Below are positions 26,243 through 33,784 of a stretch of 44,218 nucleotides of DNA, piece after piece (position 1 is the stretch's first letter; each line of letters starts with the position of its first letter). This DNA is from Planctomycetota bacterium (GTDB taxonomy: Bacteria; Planctomycetota; Planctomycetia; JALXBF01), in the NCBI GenBank assembly GCA_026981825.1, contig JALSID010000383.1, forward strand, positions 1 to 44,218. The letters run 5' to 3'. Made by a program: the position numbers and the translations under genes. The notes below the pieces were generated by a model. It was not told where the DNA came from. It did no database searches and worked only from the letters and a program-made list of their open reading frames with translations.

Positions 26243-27058
26243 ATGCATGGCTACGCCGGCGTCCACACGGCCGGTCACACCCTGGATCTGGCGCCCGGTG
26301 GGCAGCTTGAGGCCGTGCTGCAGGTCGACGAACGGGTCCCGGTGCACGACAGCACTCGGTTTCCCTGGCGGGCGATCTGTCACCTGGAAAGCAGGTTTCC
26401 GACAGGGATAACCCTGGCCGGTACCTGTGCCCTAGTCCATGCGATGCTGGCGTTGACGGCAGCCCACTGCGTGTTCGACCGCCGTTTCGGCGGTTTTGCG
26501 ACCCAGGTTTTCGTCAGCCCAGGGAGGCGTGGGGCTGAGCTGCCCTTTGGAACACATCGTGCTCGACCCGTTTGGGTACCCCGCCAGTGGCAGCGTCATC
26601 ACCGTGCTCGCGCAGACGTGGCCGTCATCGAGCTCGACCGTCCGGTGGGCGAAACGACCGGTTGGTTCGGGCTGGCGGTGCTGAGCGCACGCCAGTTCCG
26701 CGCCGGACTGCTGAACCTGTGCGGCTACCCGGTTGATTTGCCCCCTGATCCTTTCGAGGAAAGGGGGAAGCGTCAGTACTGGAGCGCCACTCGGGTAGTC
26801 TCTGTGCGCGGTGGGCTCGTCCGTCATCTCGCTGACACCTACTTCGGACAAAGTGGCAGTCCGATTTGGAGCTACGGCCGCAGGGGACGGTGGATCGTTG
26901 CTGTGCACACCACCGGCGGGCGCGGCCGCAACGCCGGCACGAAGATCACTGCGCAGGTCCTCGATCAGGTGCGGCGAAGAGGACTGGGCCTGGCGGGAAG
27001 ACCGACCAGAGACCTCCACGACCACGGCAATTCGTTCTCTGGTCCACCAGCGGCCTGA
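26243..27058 (+). CDS. Trypsin-like serine protease (S1, V8/glutamyl-endopeptidase-like), no signal peptide
   Basis: The 271-residue protein carries a full catalytic triad: His in ALTAAHCVFD, Asp in RADVAVIELDRP, and Ser in YFGQSGSPIW, the last followed by IVAVHTTGG. The lead-in ERVPVHDSTRFPWRAICHLE is typical of V8-like peptidases. No signal peptide or lipobox precedes it, so it would be cytosolic unless exported by another route. I chose ATG 26243 because GGAGGGGGACC stands right before it; a TTG at 26207 would add 12 residues. Its last ~630 bases overlap, in antisense, the open tail of the lipase-maturation-factor-like gene. Intracellular trypsin domains occur as effectors in some bacterial conflict systems, but no partner is visible here. 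Confidence 0.82.
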   Translation: MHGYAGVHTAGHTLDLAPGGQLEAVLQVDERVPVHDSTRFPWRAICHLESRFPTGITLAGTCALVHAMLALTAAHCVFDRRFGGFATQVFVSPGRRGAELPFGTHRARPVWVPRQWQRHHRARADVAVIELDRPVGETTGWFGLAVLSARQFRAGLLNLCGYPVDLPPDPFEERGKRQYWSATRVVSVRGGLVRHLADTYFGQSGSPIWSYGRRGRWIVAVHTTGGRGRNAGTKITAQVLDQVRRRGLGLAGRPTRDLHDHGNSFSGPPAA

Positions 27059-28471
27059 CGCATGTCCCTCTTGCCAGCTTGTGAACCGGTAGTCGTAGAG
27101 GACGAGCCTGGCGTATTGCGCGCGGCGCAGCGTGTCCCGGCCAGAGGGATCGAGTAGATCCAGCACCGCCGCCGGCTTTGCCTCCACCAGCAGATTCAAA
27201 AACCGCGGTAGCCAGGGTTCAGCTTGGGGGCCAAGCGCCGCGAACCACATCTGCCAGTCTAAACGCGGCATGTGCAGCAGGAGGGCCGGCGGCCGACGGT
27301 CAAGGGGGCCGGGCTTGTGCCGGAACGTCACTTCCTGCCATCTGTTGCCGTCCGAACTGACTTCCAGAATCAGTTCAGGACGTTGCGTGGTCATGACCGC
27401 GAACAGGCCGTACGGGGTGGAGACCCGGTAGCGTGTGCCGAGCCACCAGACGATACGCTCTGGTCTGCTCAGGTGGCGGGTGCTGATGGCGTGCAGTTGC
27501 ACGAGCATGGTCAGGATGTAGAGGGTTGCCGCAGCAGCCCCCTTGGGGTCGGAGCGGACTGCCGCGGCAAGTGCCCGCGGCGTTGGCACACACCACAGCG
27601 AAGCGCACAGAACGAGGGTGAGCACGTTGAAAAAGCCGTAATTTCCGGTCAGCAGAATGCACAGTTGCAGCACGCAGAAGCCTACCCCGGCGCTCAGCCG
27701 CGCGGTATGCCCGAAAAAGACAAGCGGGGGCAGGATGAGTTCGATCACCAGCGCTGCCAGCGTCTCCAGACGGTGCCAGGTAGGGGGGAGGTGGAAGGCA
27801 TACCAGCTCAGCGGATTCGGAAGAGGTTGGGTCATGTAGTGGTACTGCATGGCCGTCAGGTTCCGCCAGGTCGGGTCGCCGCTGAGCACCTTGACCAGCC
27901 CCGATTGGAACATCAGCTTGAAGACCAGGAGGACGATCACCCAGTAGCCGAACGAACTGCCCTTGCCATCGACGGGCTGCTTGGGCCGCCAGGGGAGTAT
28001 GACACCGAGCCAGAAGCAGGATTCGCACAGGAGGTTGTCCCACTGGTATGCCAGGAAGTGCTGGACGCTGTTGACAAACGACAGGTACACAAGCCACATC
28101 ACCAGGTAGCTGGGCCCGGGGAACAGACCGGCGACCGCGCAAGCGGCCGCCACGTATCCGGTGGCAAAAACGGCCTCAAGGAACCATGGCGTGGTGGAAA
28201 ACCAGAAGAGCGAGGGCCGTGAGAGGGGGGAGTCACCCTGAAACTGAAAAAGCTGCAGGGATGTTCGAAGCGGGAGAATGCCTTGCTCGCCGAACAGGCC
28301 GCGCGCCTGGATGTGCAGCGAAAGCAACGCGGCCAGGTACACCAACGGCACGCCGCGCGTGAGAACGAGCTCGGCAATCCTTCGCTGTGGTGACGGAAGT
28401 CCAGCCATAGAGAGTTCCCGGACCGTTCCAGCGTCTTGAGCCATCTGGGCGCGCCCGGACCCAGCTACCAT
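26432..28471 (-). CDS. Lipase maturation factor (LMF1-like) family membrane protein with run-on C terminus
   Basis: The open frame encodes 679 residues. Residues ~30-350 form a polytopic membrane domain of the LMF family: HFLAYQWDNLLCESCFWLG, FKLMFQSGLVKVLSGDPTWR, LTAMQYHYMTQPLPNPLSWY and ELILPPLVFFG. The soluble domain that follows has LEVSSDGNRWQEVTFRHKPG, RLDWQMWFAALG and VLYDYRFTSWQEGHASGRWW. In LMF proteins known to me the chain ends shortly after the WW motif. Here it continues ~200 residues, low in order, encoded antisense to the protease gene. The tail is probably not conserved, implying a lost stop or a frameshift around 27000-27040. Start choices are ATG 28471, 28444 or 28408. The animal homologue helps lipases fold; the bacterial role is unknown. 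Confidence 0.8.
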   Translation of the reverse strand: MVAGSGRAQMAQDAGTVRELSMAGLPSPQRRIAELVLTRGVPLVYLAALLSLHIQARGLFGEQGILPLRTSLQLFQFQGDSPLSRPSLFWFSTTPWFLEAVFATGYVAAACAVAGLFPGPSYLVMWLVYLSFVNSVQHFLAYQWDNLLCESCFWLGVILPWRPKQPVDGKGSSFGYWVIVLLVFKLMFQSGLVKVLSGDPTWRNLTAMQYHYMTQPLPNPLSWYAFHLPPTWHRLETLAALVIELILPPLVFFGHTARLSAGVGFCVLQLCILLTGNYGFFNVLTLVLCASLWCVPTPRALAAAVRSDPKGAAAATLYILTMLVQLHAISTRHLSRPERIVWWLGTRYRVSTPYGLFAVMTTQRPELILEVSSDGNRWQEVTFRHKPGPLDRRPPALLLHMPRLDWQMWFAALGPQAEPWLPRFLNLLVEAKPAAVLDLLDPSGRDTLRRAQYARLVLYDYRFTSWQEGHASGRWWTRERIAVVVEVSGRSSRQAQSSSPHLIEDLRSDLRAGVAAAPAGGVHSNDPPSPAAVAPNRTATLSEVGVSEMTDEPTAHRDYPSGAPVLTLPPFLERIRGQINRVAAQVQQSGAELACAQHRQPEPTGRFAHRTVELDDGHVCASTVMTLPLAGYPNGSSTMCSKGQLSPTPPWADENLGRKTAETAVEHAVGCRQRQHRMD

Positions 28472-28558
28472 ACCCCAACTAGAATGAGATCCTTCCTTCG
28501 CTCGTATAGTTCTTTGATCGAATCGTGTGCCTGCTGTGTGACTCCAGTGAGTGAAGAA

Positions 28559-29197
28559 ATGGACCGAGGTTCAGTGCTGGAACGGGGCGAGGAGGTGCGG
28601 TCGAACCGCCGGCCGCAGGCCGCCAAACCAATCGATTTGGCGCGGATTGAGCGAGCGGTTCGTGAGATCCTGGTTGCGATTGGGGAAAACCCAGATCGGG
28701 AAGGGTTACGTGAAACGCCAGCACGAGTGGCGCGGATGTACGCCGAGCTTTTCGGGGGGCTACACGAGGATCCTCGCAAGCACCTCCAGCGCGTCTTTAC
28801 GCAGAAGTACGACGAGATCGTCGTCGTGCGTGACATCAGCTTCGCCAGCCTTTGCGAGCACCATTTGCTCCCGTTCTTCGGCCGTGTGCACGTCGGCTAC
28901 GTTCCCGATGGGTCGATCGTGGGGCTGAGCAAGCTGGCTCGTGTCGTCGACGTCCTGTCCCGGCGCCCTCAGGTTCAGGAACGCCTGACGGTAGAGATCG
29001 CCGACCTGATCATGCATGAACTGAATGCCAGGGGGGCGGGGGTTGTGATCGAAGCCGTGCACACCTGCATGACGATCCGGGGCGTCCGCAACCAGACCTC
29101 CGTCTGCATTACGAGCGCTTTGCGGGGAACCCTGAAGGAGAAGCCCGACAGCTTCCTGAGTCTGGTTCCGGTGGGCGGAGTGATGGGCGACCGATGA
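28559..29197 (+). CDS. folE: GTP cyclohydrolase I (FolE, type IA)
   Basis: This enzyme converts GTP to 7,8-dihydroneopterin triphosphate, the first step of folate (and queuosine/tetrahydrobiopterin) synthesis. The 212-residue chain has IERAVREILVAIGENPDREG, LRETPARVARMYAELFGGL, the zinc site CEHHLLPFFGRVHVGYVPDG (Cys99, His102) and HTCMTIRGVR (Cys170). The segment GLSKLARVVDVLSRRPQVQE is characteristic. ATG 28559 is the most conservative start; the frame is open to 28436 and in-frame GTG codons at 28541 and 28547 are possible. It is divergent from the LMF-like gene and overlaps the next gene by ATGA. Confidence 0.96.
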   Translation: MDRGSVLERGEEVRSNRRPQAAKPIDLARIERAVREILVAIGENPDREGLRETPARVARMYAELFGGLHEDPRKHLQRVFTQKYDEIVVVRDISFASLCEHHLLPFFGRVHVGYVPDGSIVGLSKLARVVDVLSRRPQVQERLTVEIADLIMHELNARGAGVVIEAVHTCMTIRGVRNQTSVCITSALRGTLKEKPDSFLSLVPVGGVMGDR

Positions 29198-30360
29198 CAG
29201 TCTCGGGCGTGATCGGTGAGTTCGGGATCCGGGCGCTCATTGGTCTCGGGGCTGTCCTGCCGCTCGTTCCTGTAGAGGAGGTCGATCCCTGGTACTTTCG
29301 CACTCAGGCACTCGTGGCCCTGGGCTGCGCGGTTCTCCTGGGATTGGCCGGCGGAGGTTGGTTGCCCTGGCTGGCGGCGTTCCTGTCCTGGTCGGCCTTC
29401 GTTTTCTGGACGCTTGGGCGAACAAGCTGGGGCAGGCTCTGCTTCGCCCTCCTGGCCGGCTGTGGCCTTGCCCAACTGGTGGCGACGCGTTTGATCTCGT
29501 CTGGCATGGGGCTGCTGATCGGCGTCGACTACGTGCTTTCGTCCGTTTTTGTGGCGGCGGTGTACAGCGCCATGATCCTGGGCCACTGGTACCTGGTCTG
29601 GCCCTGGATGAGCATCTGGCCGCTGAAGCGGACCATTTCGCTCGCGGCGGCGGCTTTGCTGGCGCGGGGACTCTGGTGGGCCCTTCTTGCCGTCCCGCAC
29701 GGGCTGATCGATTCCGCGATCCAGGACCTGCAGGCCCGGTACCTTATGCTTGCCCAGGTGGGAGTCGGGTTTCTTGGGGTAAGCGTCGGCCTATTTCTGG
29801 CCTACAAGTGCACACAGATCCGCTCGACCCAGTCGGCCACGGGCATTCTGTACGCGGCCACCGTGATGGCGTTGCTCGGCGAGCTGGCCGGAGGGCGACT
29901 GATCGATCGATCGACGGGGCCGGTCGGGCAGGTCGGCGATCTGAGCGGCCGGACGGGCTGGACGGGGCCTGGAATTCGGCCGCAGGGAACAATCGGCCCG
30001 ATGGTCCGTAGAATCACTGATCCCGTTGCTTTGGATGATCAGCAATGCCCGATTCGCCCGAATCCGACAGGCGCGACCGCCCGACCTACACGTGTTCGGC
30101 GTGTGGCCGCCGTGCCGCGTTTCCCGAACCGCTTGACGGGAGCGCACGCTGTCCAAGTTGCGGCCGGGTGGCGAGTTGGAAGACCAATGCCTTCGACCGG
30201 CAACGGCTCCACTTCTGCCCGTTGTGTGGTTGCCGCGACCTGTACGTCCAGAAGGACTTTCCCCACTCCTGGGGGTTGGCGATCCTGCTGGTCGGCTTTC
30301 TGGTCAGCACGCTGTTCTGGCTCTATTACCACTACGTTCATGCCCTGGCGGTTCTCGTGA
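29194..30360 (+). CDS. Polytopic membrane protein, C-terminal part of reading frame doubtful
   Basis: The family is not recognised with certainty. The ATG overlaps the folE stop as ATGA, implying translational coupling. Residues 1 to ~235 form seven or eight hydrophobic segments (LVALGCAVLLGLAGGGWLPW, YVLSSVFVAAVYSAMILGHW, AAAALLARGLWWALLAV, LMLAQVGVGFLGVSVGLFLA). After GELAGGRLI at about 29900 the sequence becomes polar, Gly/Arg/Pro-rich and runs 316 bases into the zinc-ribbon gene in another frame. A TGA in the +1 frame at 29900-29902 would end the chain naturally right after the last membrane segment, and GATC repeats begin there. I suspect the true protein is about 235 residues. Confidence 0.6.
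   Translation: MTVSGVIGEFGIRALIGLGAVLPLVPVEEVDPWYFRTQALVALGCAVLLGLAGGGWLPWLAAFLSWSAFVFWTLGRTSWGRLCFALLAGCGLAQLVATRLISSGMGLLIGVDYVLSSVFVAAVYSAMILGHWYLVWPWMSIWPLKRTISLAAAALLARGLWWALLAVPHGLIDSAIQDLQARYLMLAQVGVGFLGVSVGLFLAYKCTQIRSTQSATGILYAATVMALLGELAGGRLIDRSTGPVGQVGDLSGRTGWTGPGIRPQGTIGPMVRRITDPVALDDQQCPIRPNPTGATARPTRVRRVAAVPRFPNRLTGAHAVQVAAGWRVGRPMPSTGNGSTSARCVVAATCTSRRTFPTPGGWRSCWSAFWSARCSGSITTTFMPWRFS
29901..29914. repeat. Short tandem GATC repeat (3.5 copies)
   Basis: GATCGATCGATCGA lies where the hydrophobic part of the preceding membrane protein ends. Gain or loss of one unit changes the downstream frame. Whether it varies is unknown. Confidence 0.7.
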
Positions 30361-30572
30361 TCACCGCCGCCATCGATGCCGTGCTGTACCTGTTCATTGG
30401 TGACGCCGTGGTCTGTTATCGCTGCGGTACTCAGTTCCGTGGACTGCCGGCCGCTGCGGACTATGGTGCCTGGGACATAGAGATCGCCGAGCGATACCGG
30501 CAGGAGCGGAAGCGTCTGGCCCGTGACGCAGCGGGTACGTCATCCGGACCGCGAACGGGCATCTCCGCCTAA
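30045..30572 (+). CDS. Zinc-ribbon membrane protein
   Basis: The 175-residue protein has Cys-rich zinc ribbons on its N-terminal side (YTCSACGRRAAF, ARCPSCGRVASW, HFCPLCGCRDLY). Two membrane helices follow (ILLVGFLVSTLFWLYYHYV and LAVLVITAAIDAVLYLFIGD), then another CxxC (CYRCGTQFRG) and a basic, charged tail (ERYRQERKRLARD). The function is unknown; such proteins are common in planctomycetes. The zinc-ribbon pairs are consistent with one or two metal sites on the cytoplasmic side. It overlaps the tail of the preceding frame and is followed after 28 bases by the FAD oxidase gene, so folE to here may be one transcript. Confidence 0.8.
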   Translation: MPDSPESDRRDRPTYTCSACGRRAAFPEPLDGSARCPSCGRVASWKTNAFDRQRLHFCPLCGCRDLYVQKDFPHSWGLAILLVGFLVSTLFWLYYHYVHALAVLVITAAIDAVLYLFIGDAVVCYRCGTQFRGLPAAADYGAWDIEIAERYRQERKRLARDAAGTSSGPRTGISA

Positions 30573-30600
30573 CGCTTGCAACGCCGGTGCTCAGTGTCAC

Positions 30601-33522
30601 ATGGCGGTGCCCACTGGCATTCAAAACCCGGATCGGATAGCGGACGACCTGCGTGGGATCATCGAGGGGGATGTGCGGTTCGATCCCGTGTCGCGCTACC
30701 TGTACGCCACGGATGCGAGCATCTTCCGGATCGTCCCCCTGGGCGTCGTGTACCCCCTGCATGAGGGGGACGTCATGCAGCTTTGTCGGTACGCCTGGGA
30801 GAACGGGATTCCCCTGTTGCCCAGGGGGGCGGGTACAGGGCTTGCCGGGGAGTCGTTGGGCCGGGGGATCGTGGTCGACTTTACCCGCTACATGAACCGC
30901 CTCGTCAGTATCGATGCCGACTCGGTCGTGGTCCAGCCGGGCGCCTCTTTTTCGGCGGTGGCAGCGGAACTTCGTAAACACGGCCGGCGGCTGCCTGTGG
31001 ATCCGGCCAGCAGCGTGGTCTGTACGATCGGGGGCCTAGTTAGCACGAACGCCTCCGGCTCCCGTAGCCTCCGTTACGGGTACACGCGCGACTACGTGGA
31101 GCGGGTGCGGTGCGTGCTGTCCGACGGGACCGTGTGGGACGTCGGCGATGTAACGGTGGGGGTCCGTGTCCGGACGCGGCCGGAGCGCACCGCTGAGGAT
31201 GTCGCCCAGGGGTTGCGCGAGATCGTGCGCCGCTACTGGCCGGAGATCGAGCGGCTTCAGTTGAAACGGCGTGCCCCCAATCGATGTGGTTACCTGCTAC
31301 ACGACGTGGTGGTTGGCAGCACGGTCCGGATGGGGCGGTTCCTCTGCGGTACGGAAGGGACACTGGCCGTGCTCACCGGCACCAGGCTCGCAACCCTGCC
31401 ACTGCCGCCGGCCCGAGCGGTGGCGCTGGCGTTCTTCGATCGCCTGGATCTGGCTCTGGAGGCAGTCCACGAGATCCTGCCCTATGGCCCCACCGTCTGC
31501 GACCTGATGGATCGGCGGCTCCTGCACCTGACCCGCGCGGCGGGGGAGGAGTACGAGCGGCTTATCCCCCCTGCAGCCGAAGCCGCGTTGCTGCTGGAAG
31601 TCGAAGCAGACGACCACGTGGAAGCCTATAACAGGATGCGGCTCATCATTAACCGCGTCCGCCGCGTGCGCCGTCTGGCAACGCACGCTCACGAAGCCTA
31701 CTCGCCCGACGAGATCCGCCGCACCTGGAGCGTGCGGCGGGTGGCGGCAAGCCAACTGGCGAGTTCCAAGGCGGCGGCGCGCCCCATCCCCTTCATCGAA
31801 GATATGGGCGTCCCGGTGGACTGCACCCGTGAGTTCCTCAGCAAGGCCCTGTCGCTTCTTCGCGCGCACGGCGTCGTCGCCACGATCTACGGACACGTGG
31901 GCCAGGGCAAGATCCACGTCCGGCCGTTCATGGACCTGCGCGGAGCCCCCCAGTTTGCCACGCTCGAGACCCTGGCAGACGAGATGTACAGCGTGGTACT
32001 GGAGCTGGGCGGATCGATCAGCTCCGAACACGGCGTGGGCCTGGCACGCTCCCCCTACGTCCGCCGCCAGTACGGACGGCTGGTCGAGGCGTTCCGCGAG
32101 GTGCGGGACCTGTTCGACGGCAAGGAGCTCCTCAATCCGCGCAAGATCACCGGCCCGGTGCACCTGTCCACCGCGTTGCTCCGGGACCGCCGCGAAAACG
32201 GCCAGGCCAGGGAGCTGGCTTCCCTTTGGCCCTGGCAACCGGGGGAGCTCGAAGAACACGTGGCCGCCTGTACGGGGTGCGGTCTGTGCCGGACCCGATC
32301 GGAGCGGTTCCGAATGTGCCCTCTGTTCCGCACGGAAGGGACCGAACACGCTACCCCGCGTGCTAAGGCCAGCCTGATCCGTGGCCTGCTCCAGGGCGAA
32401 CTACCCCCCGACGCCGCACTGTCGCCCGAATTCAAGCACGTCCTCGACCTCTGTGTCAATTGCCGCATGTGCAAGCTGGAATGCCCCGCTCATGTCGATG
32501 TGCCCCACCTGATGCTCGATGCGAAGGCCGTCTACGCAGAACGGAACGGGTTGCCGGTTGCCGAGTGGTTTGCGTCACGGGTCGAGCTTTGGGCCACCTT
32601 GGGGGCGATATGTCCGCCTTTGACCAACTGGCTTCTGGCCAGACGTCTGGTCCGGCTGGTGCTCGACCGCGTGGTTGGGCTATCGGCGGAACGTGACTTG
32701 CCTCGGTTCGCGCACCGGCCGTTCTTAACGTTGGCCGCCCGACAGGGACTCACGAAGGCCCCGAGCGCGCCGTCTGCCCGCCCGCAAGTGGCTCTGTTCG
32801 TCGATTTGTTCGCCAACTACTTCCGACCCGCCATTGCGGAGGCGGCGCTGTCCGTGCTCCGCGCCCACGGCGTGGATGTCGTGGTGCCTCCCGACCAGCG
32901 CCCCTCGGGAATGCCACTGCTTAACTACGGCGACATTGCAGCAGCCCGAGAAGTGGCTGCCCACAACGCCGCGGTCCTGGCCGAATACGCGCGAATCGGG
33001 ATCCCGATCGTCTGCACCGAACCCACTGCCGCCCTGATGATCCGCGACGAGTACCCCCGTCTCGTGCCGGGGGACGATGCGCGGATCCTTGCAGCATCGA
33101 CCTACGAACTGGGGGATTATCTCGTGCAGCTCCGCAGCCGGGGTGAGCGGGCGGAGCTCGGCCCCGTTCCGCTGGCGATCGCCTACCACGCCCCCTGCCA
33201 CCTGCTGGCACTGGAGCGGGGTAGGCCGTTCCTGGAGCTGCTCCGCGCCGTGCCAGGACTTCGTGTCCTCGATCTGAACGCCGGGTGCTCGGGAATGGCC
33301 GGTACCTACGGCCTGCTGCGAAAAAACCTGCACGCCTCTCTGCAAGCCGGCCAGGGAGTCGCCGAAGCACTCAACTCTCGACCGCTTGACCTGGTCGTCA
33401 GCGAGTGCTGCACGTGCCGCATGCAGCTCGCCCACCTCGCGCCCACACCCGCCTTCCATCCGGTCGAAATCCTCGCCTGGGCACTGGGACACAAGCCGGC
33501 CGCAACGATAGCTCCTCTCTAA
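30601..33522 (+). CDS. FAD-linked oxidase / 4Fe-4S / CCG-domain fusion (GlcD-GlcF-like, D-lactate dehydrogenase type)
   Basis: The 973-residue single chain joins three modules. The FAD-binding PCMH domain at about residues 35-220 has PLLPRGAGTGLAGESLGRGI and IGGLVSTNASGSRSLRYG. The FAD-oxidase C-terminal domain follows at about 240-520 (VVATIYGHVGQGKIHVRPFM, SISSEHGVGLARSPY). The third part is a ferredoxin-like domain with CTGCGLCRTR (about 556) and CVNCRMCKLECP (about 617), then two CCG half-sites, HAPCHLLALERG (about 862) and SECCTCRMQLAHL (about 935). Related proteins oxidise D-lactate, glycolate or 2-hydroxyglutarate and pass electrons to quinone or cytochromes. The substrate cannot be told from sequence alone. 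ATG 30601 is preferred over GTG 30523, which would add a non-conserved 26-residue leader. Confidence 0.92.
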   Translation: MAVPTGIQNPDRIADDLRGIIEGDVRFDPVSRYLYATDASIFRIVPLGVVYPLHEGDVMQLCRYAWENGIPLLPRGAGTGLAGESLGRGIVVDFTRYMNRLVSIDADSVVVQPGASFSAVAAELRKHGRRLPVDPASSVVCTIGGLVSTNASGSRSLRYGYTRDYVERVRCVLSDGTVWDVGDVTVGVRVRTRPERTAEDVAQGLREIVRRYWPEIERLQLKRRAPNRCGYLLHDVVVGSTVRMGRFLCGTEGTLAVLTGTRLATLPLPPARAVALAFFDRLDLALEAVHEILPYGPTVCDLMDRRLLHLTRAAGEEYERLIPPAAEAALLLEVEADDHVEAYNRMRLIINRVRRVRRLATHAHEAYSPDEIRRTWSVRRVAASQLASSKAAARPIPFIEDMGVPVDCTREFLSKALSLLRAHGVVATIYGHVGQGKIHVRPFMDLRGAPQFATLETLADEMYSVVLELGGSISSEHGVGLARSPYVRRQYGRLVEAFREVRDLFDGKELLNPRKITGPVHLSTALLRDRRENGQARELASLWPWQPGELEEHVAACTGCGLCRTRSERFRMCPLFRTEGTEHATPRAKASLIRGLLQGELPPDAALSPEFKHVLDLCVNCRMCKLECPAHVDVPHLMLDAKAVYAERNGLPVAEWFASRVELWATLGAICPPLTNWLLARRLVRLVLDRVVGLSAERDLPRFAHRPFLTLAARQGLTKAPSAPSARPQVALFVDLFANYFRPAIAEAALSVLRAHGVDVVVPPDQRPSGMPLLNYGDIAAAREVAAHNAAVLAEYARIGIPIVCTEPTAALMIRDEYPRLVPGDDARILAASTYELGDYLVQLRSRGERAELGPVPLAIAYHAPCHLLALERGRPFLELLRAVPGLRVLDLNAGCSGMAGTYGLLRKNLHASLQAGQGVAEALNSRPLDLVVSECCTCRMQLAHLAPTPAFHPVEILAWALGHKPAATIAPL

Positions 33523-33784
33523 GTCTCGCGTAAGGCGGTTGGCCGCAGCCCCAGGTGCGGAGGGTGCAATCTAACCGAGGAGACCCTTGGCCGACGCGCC
33601 GCACGCGAACGCTTTGGTCGCGCGTCTCCTTCCGAGCTCCGATCGGTCGGCCCTTCAGGTTCGTGCGCCTCCCCACTACGATGTAGTGCAGGGGCCCGTT
33701 GCGCGTGTGCCTTCGCGTTTCAGGGCCGCTCCGTTGCGGTCCCAGCGGCCTACGTTCACAACGCATGCTTCTCGGCGAGGCGCC

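Noticed and set aside
31297..32349. 350-residue minus-strand frame
   Set aside because: Antisense to the FAD oxidase/Fe-S protein.
33523..33784. Possible molybdenum-cofactor (Moco) riboswitch upstream of the MoaD-MoaE fusion
   Set aside because: The spacer has some pairing (GAGAC...GTCTC) but I cannot match the known Moco RNA core; a covariance-model search would decide.
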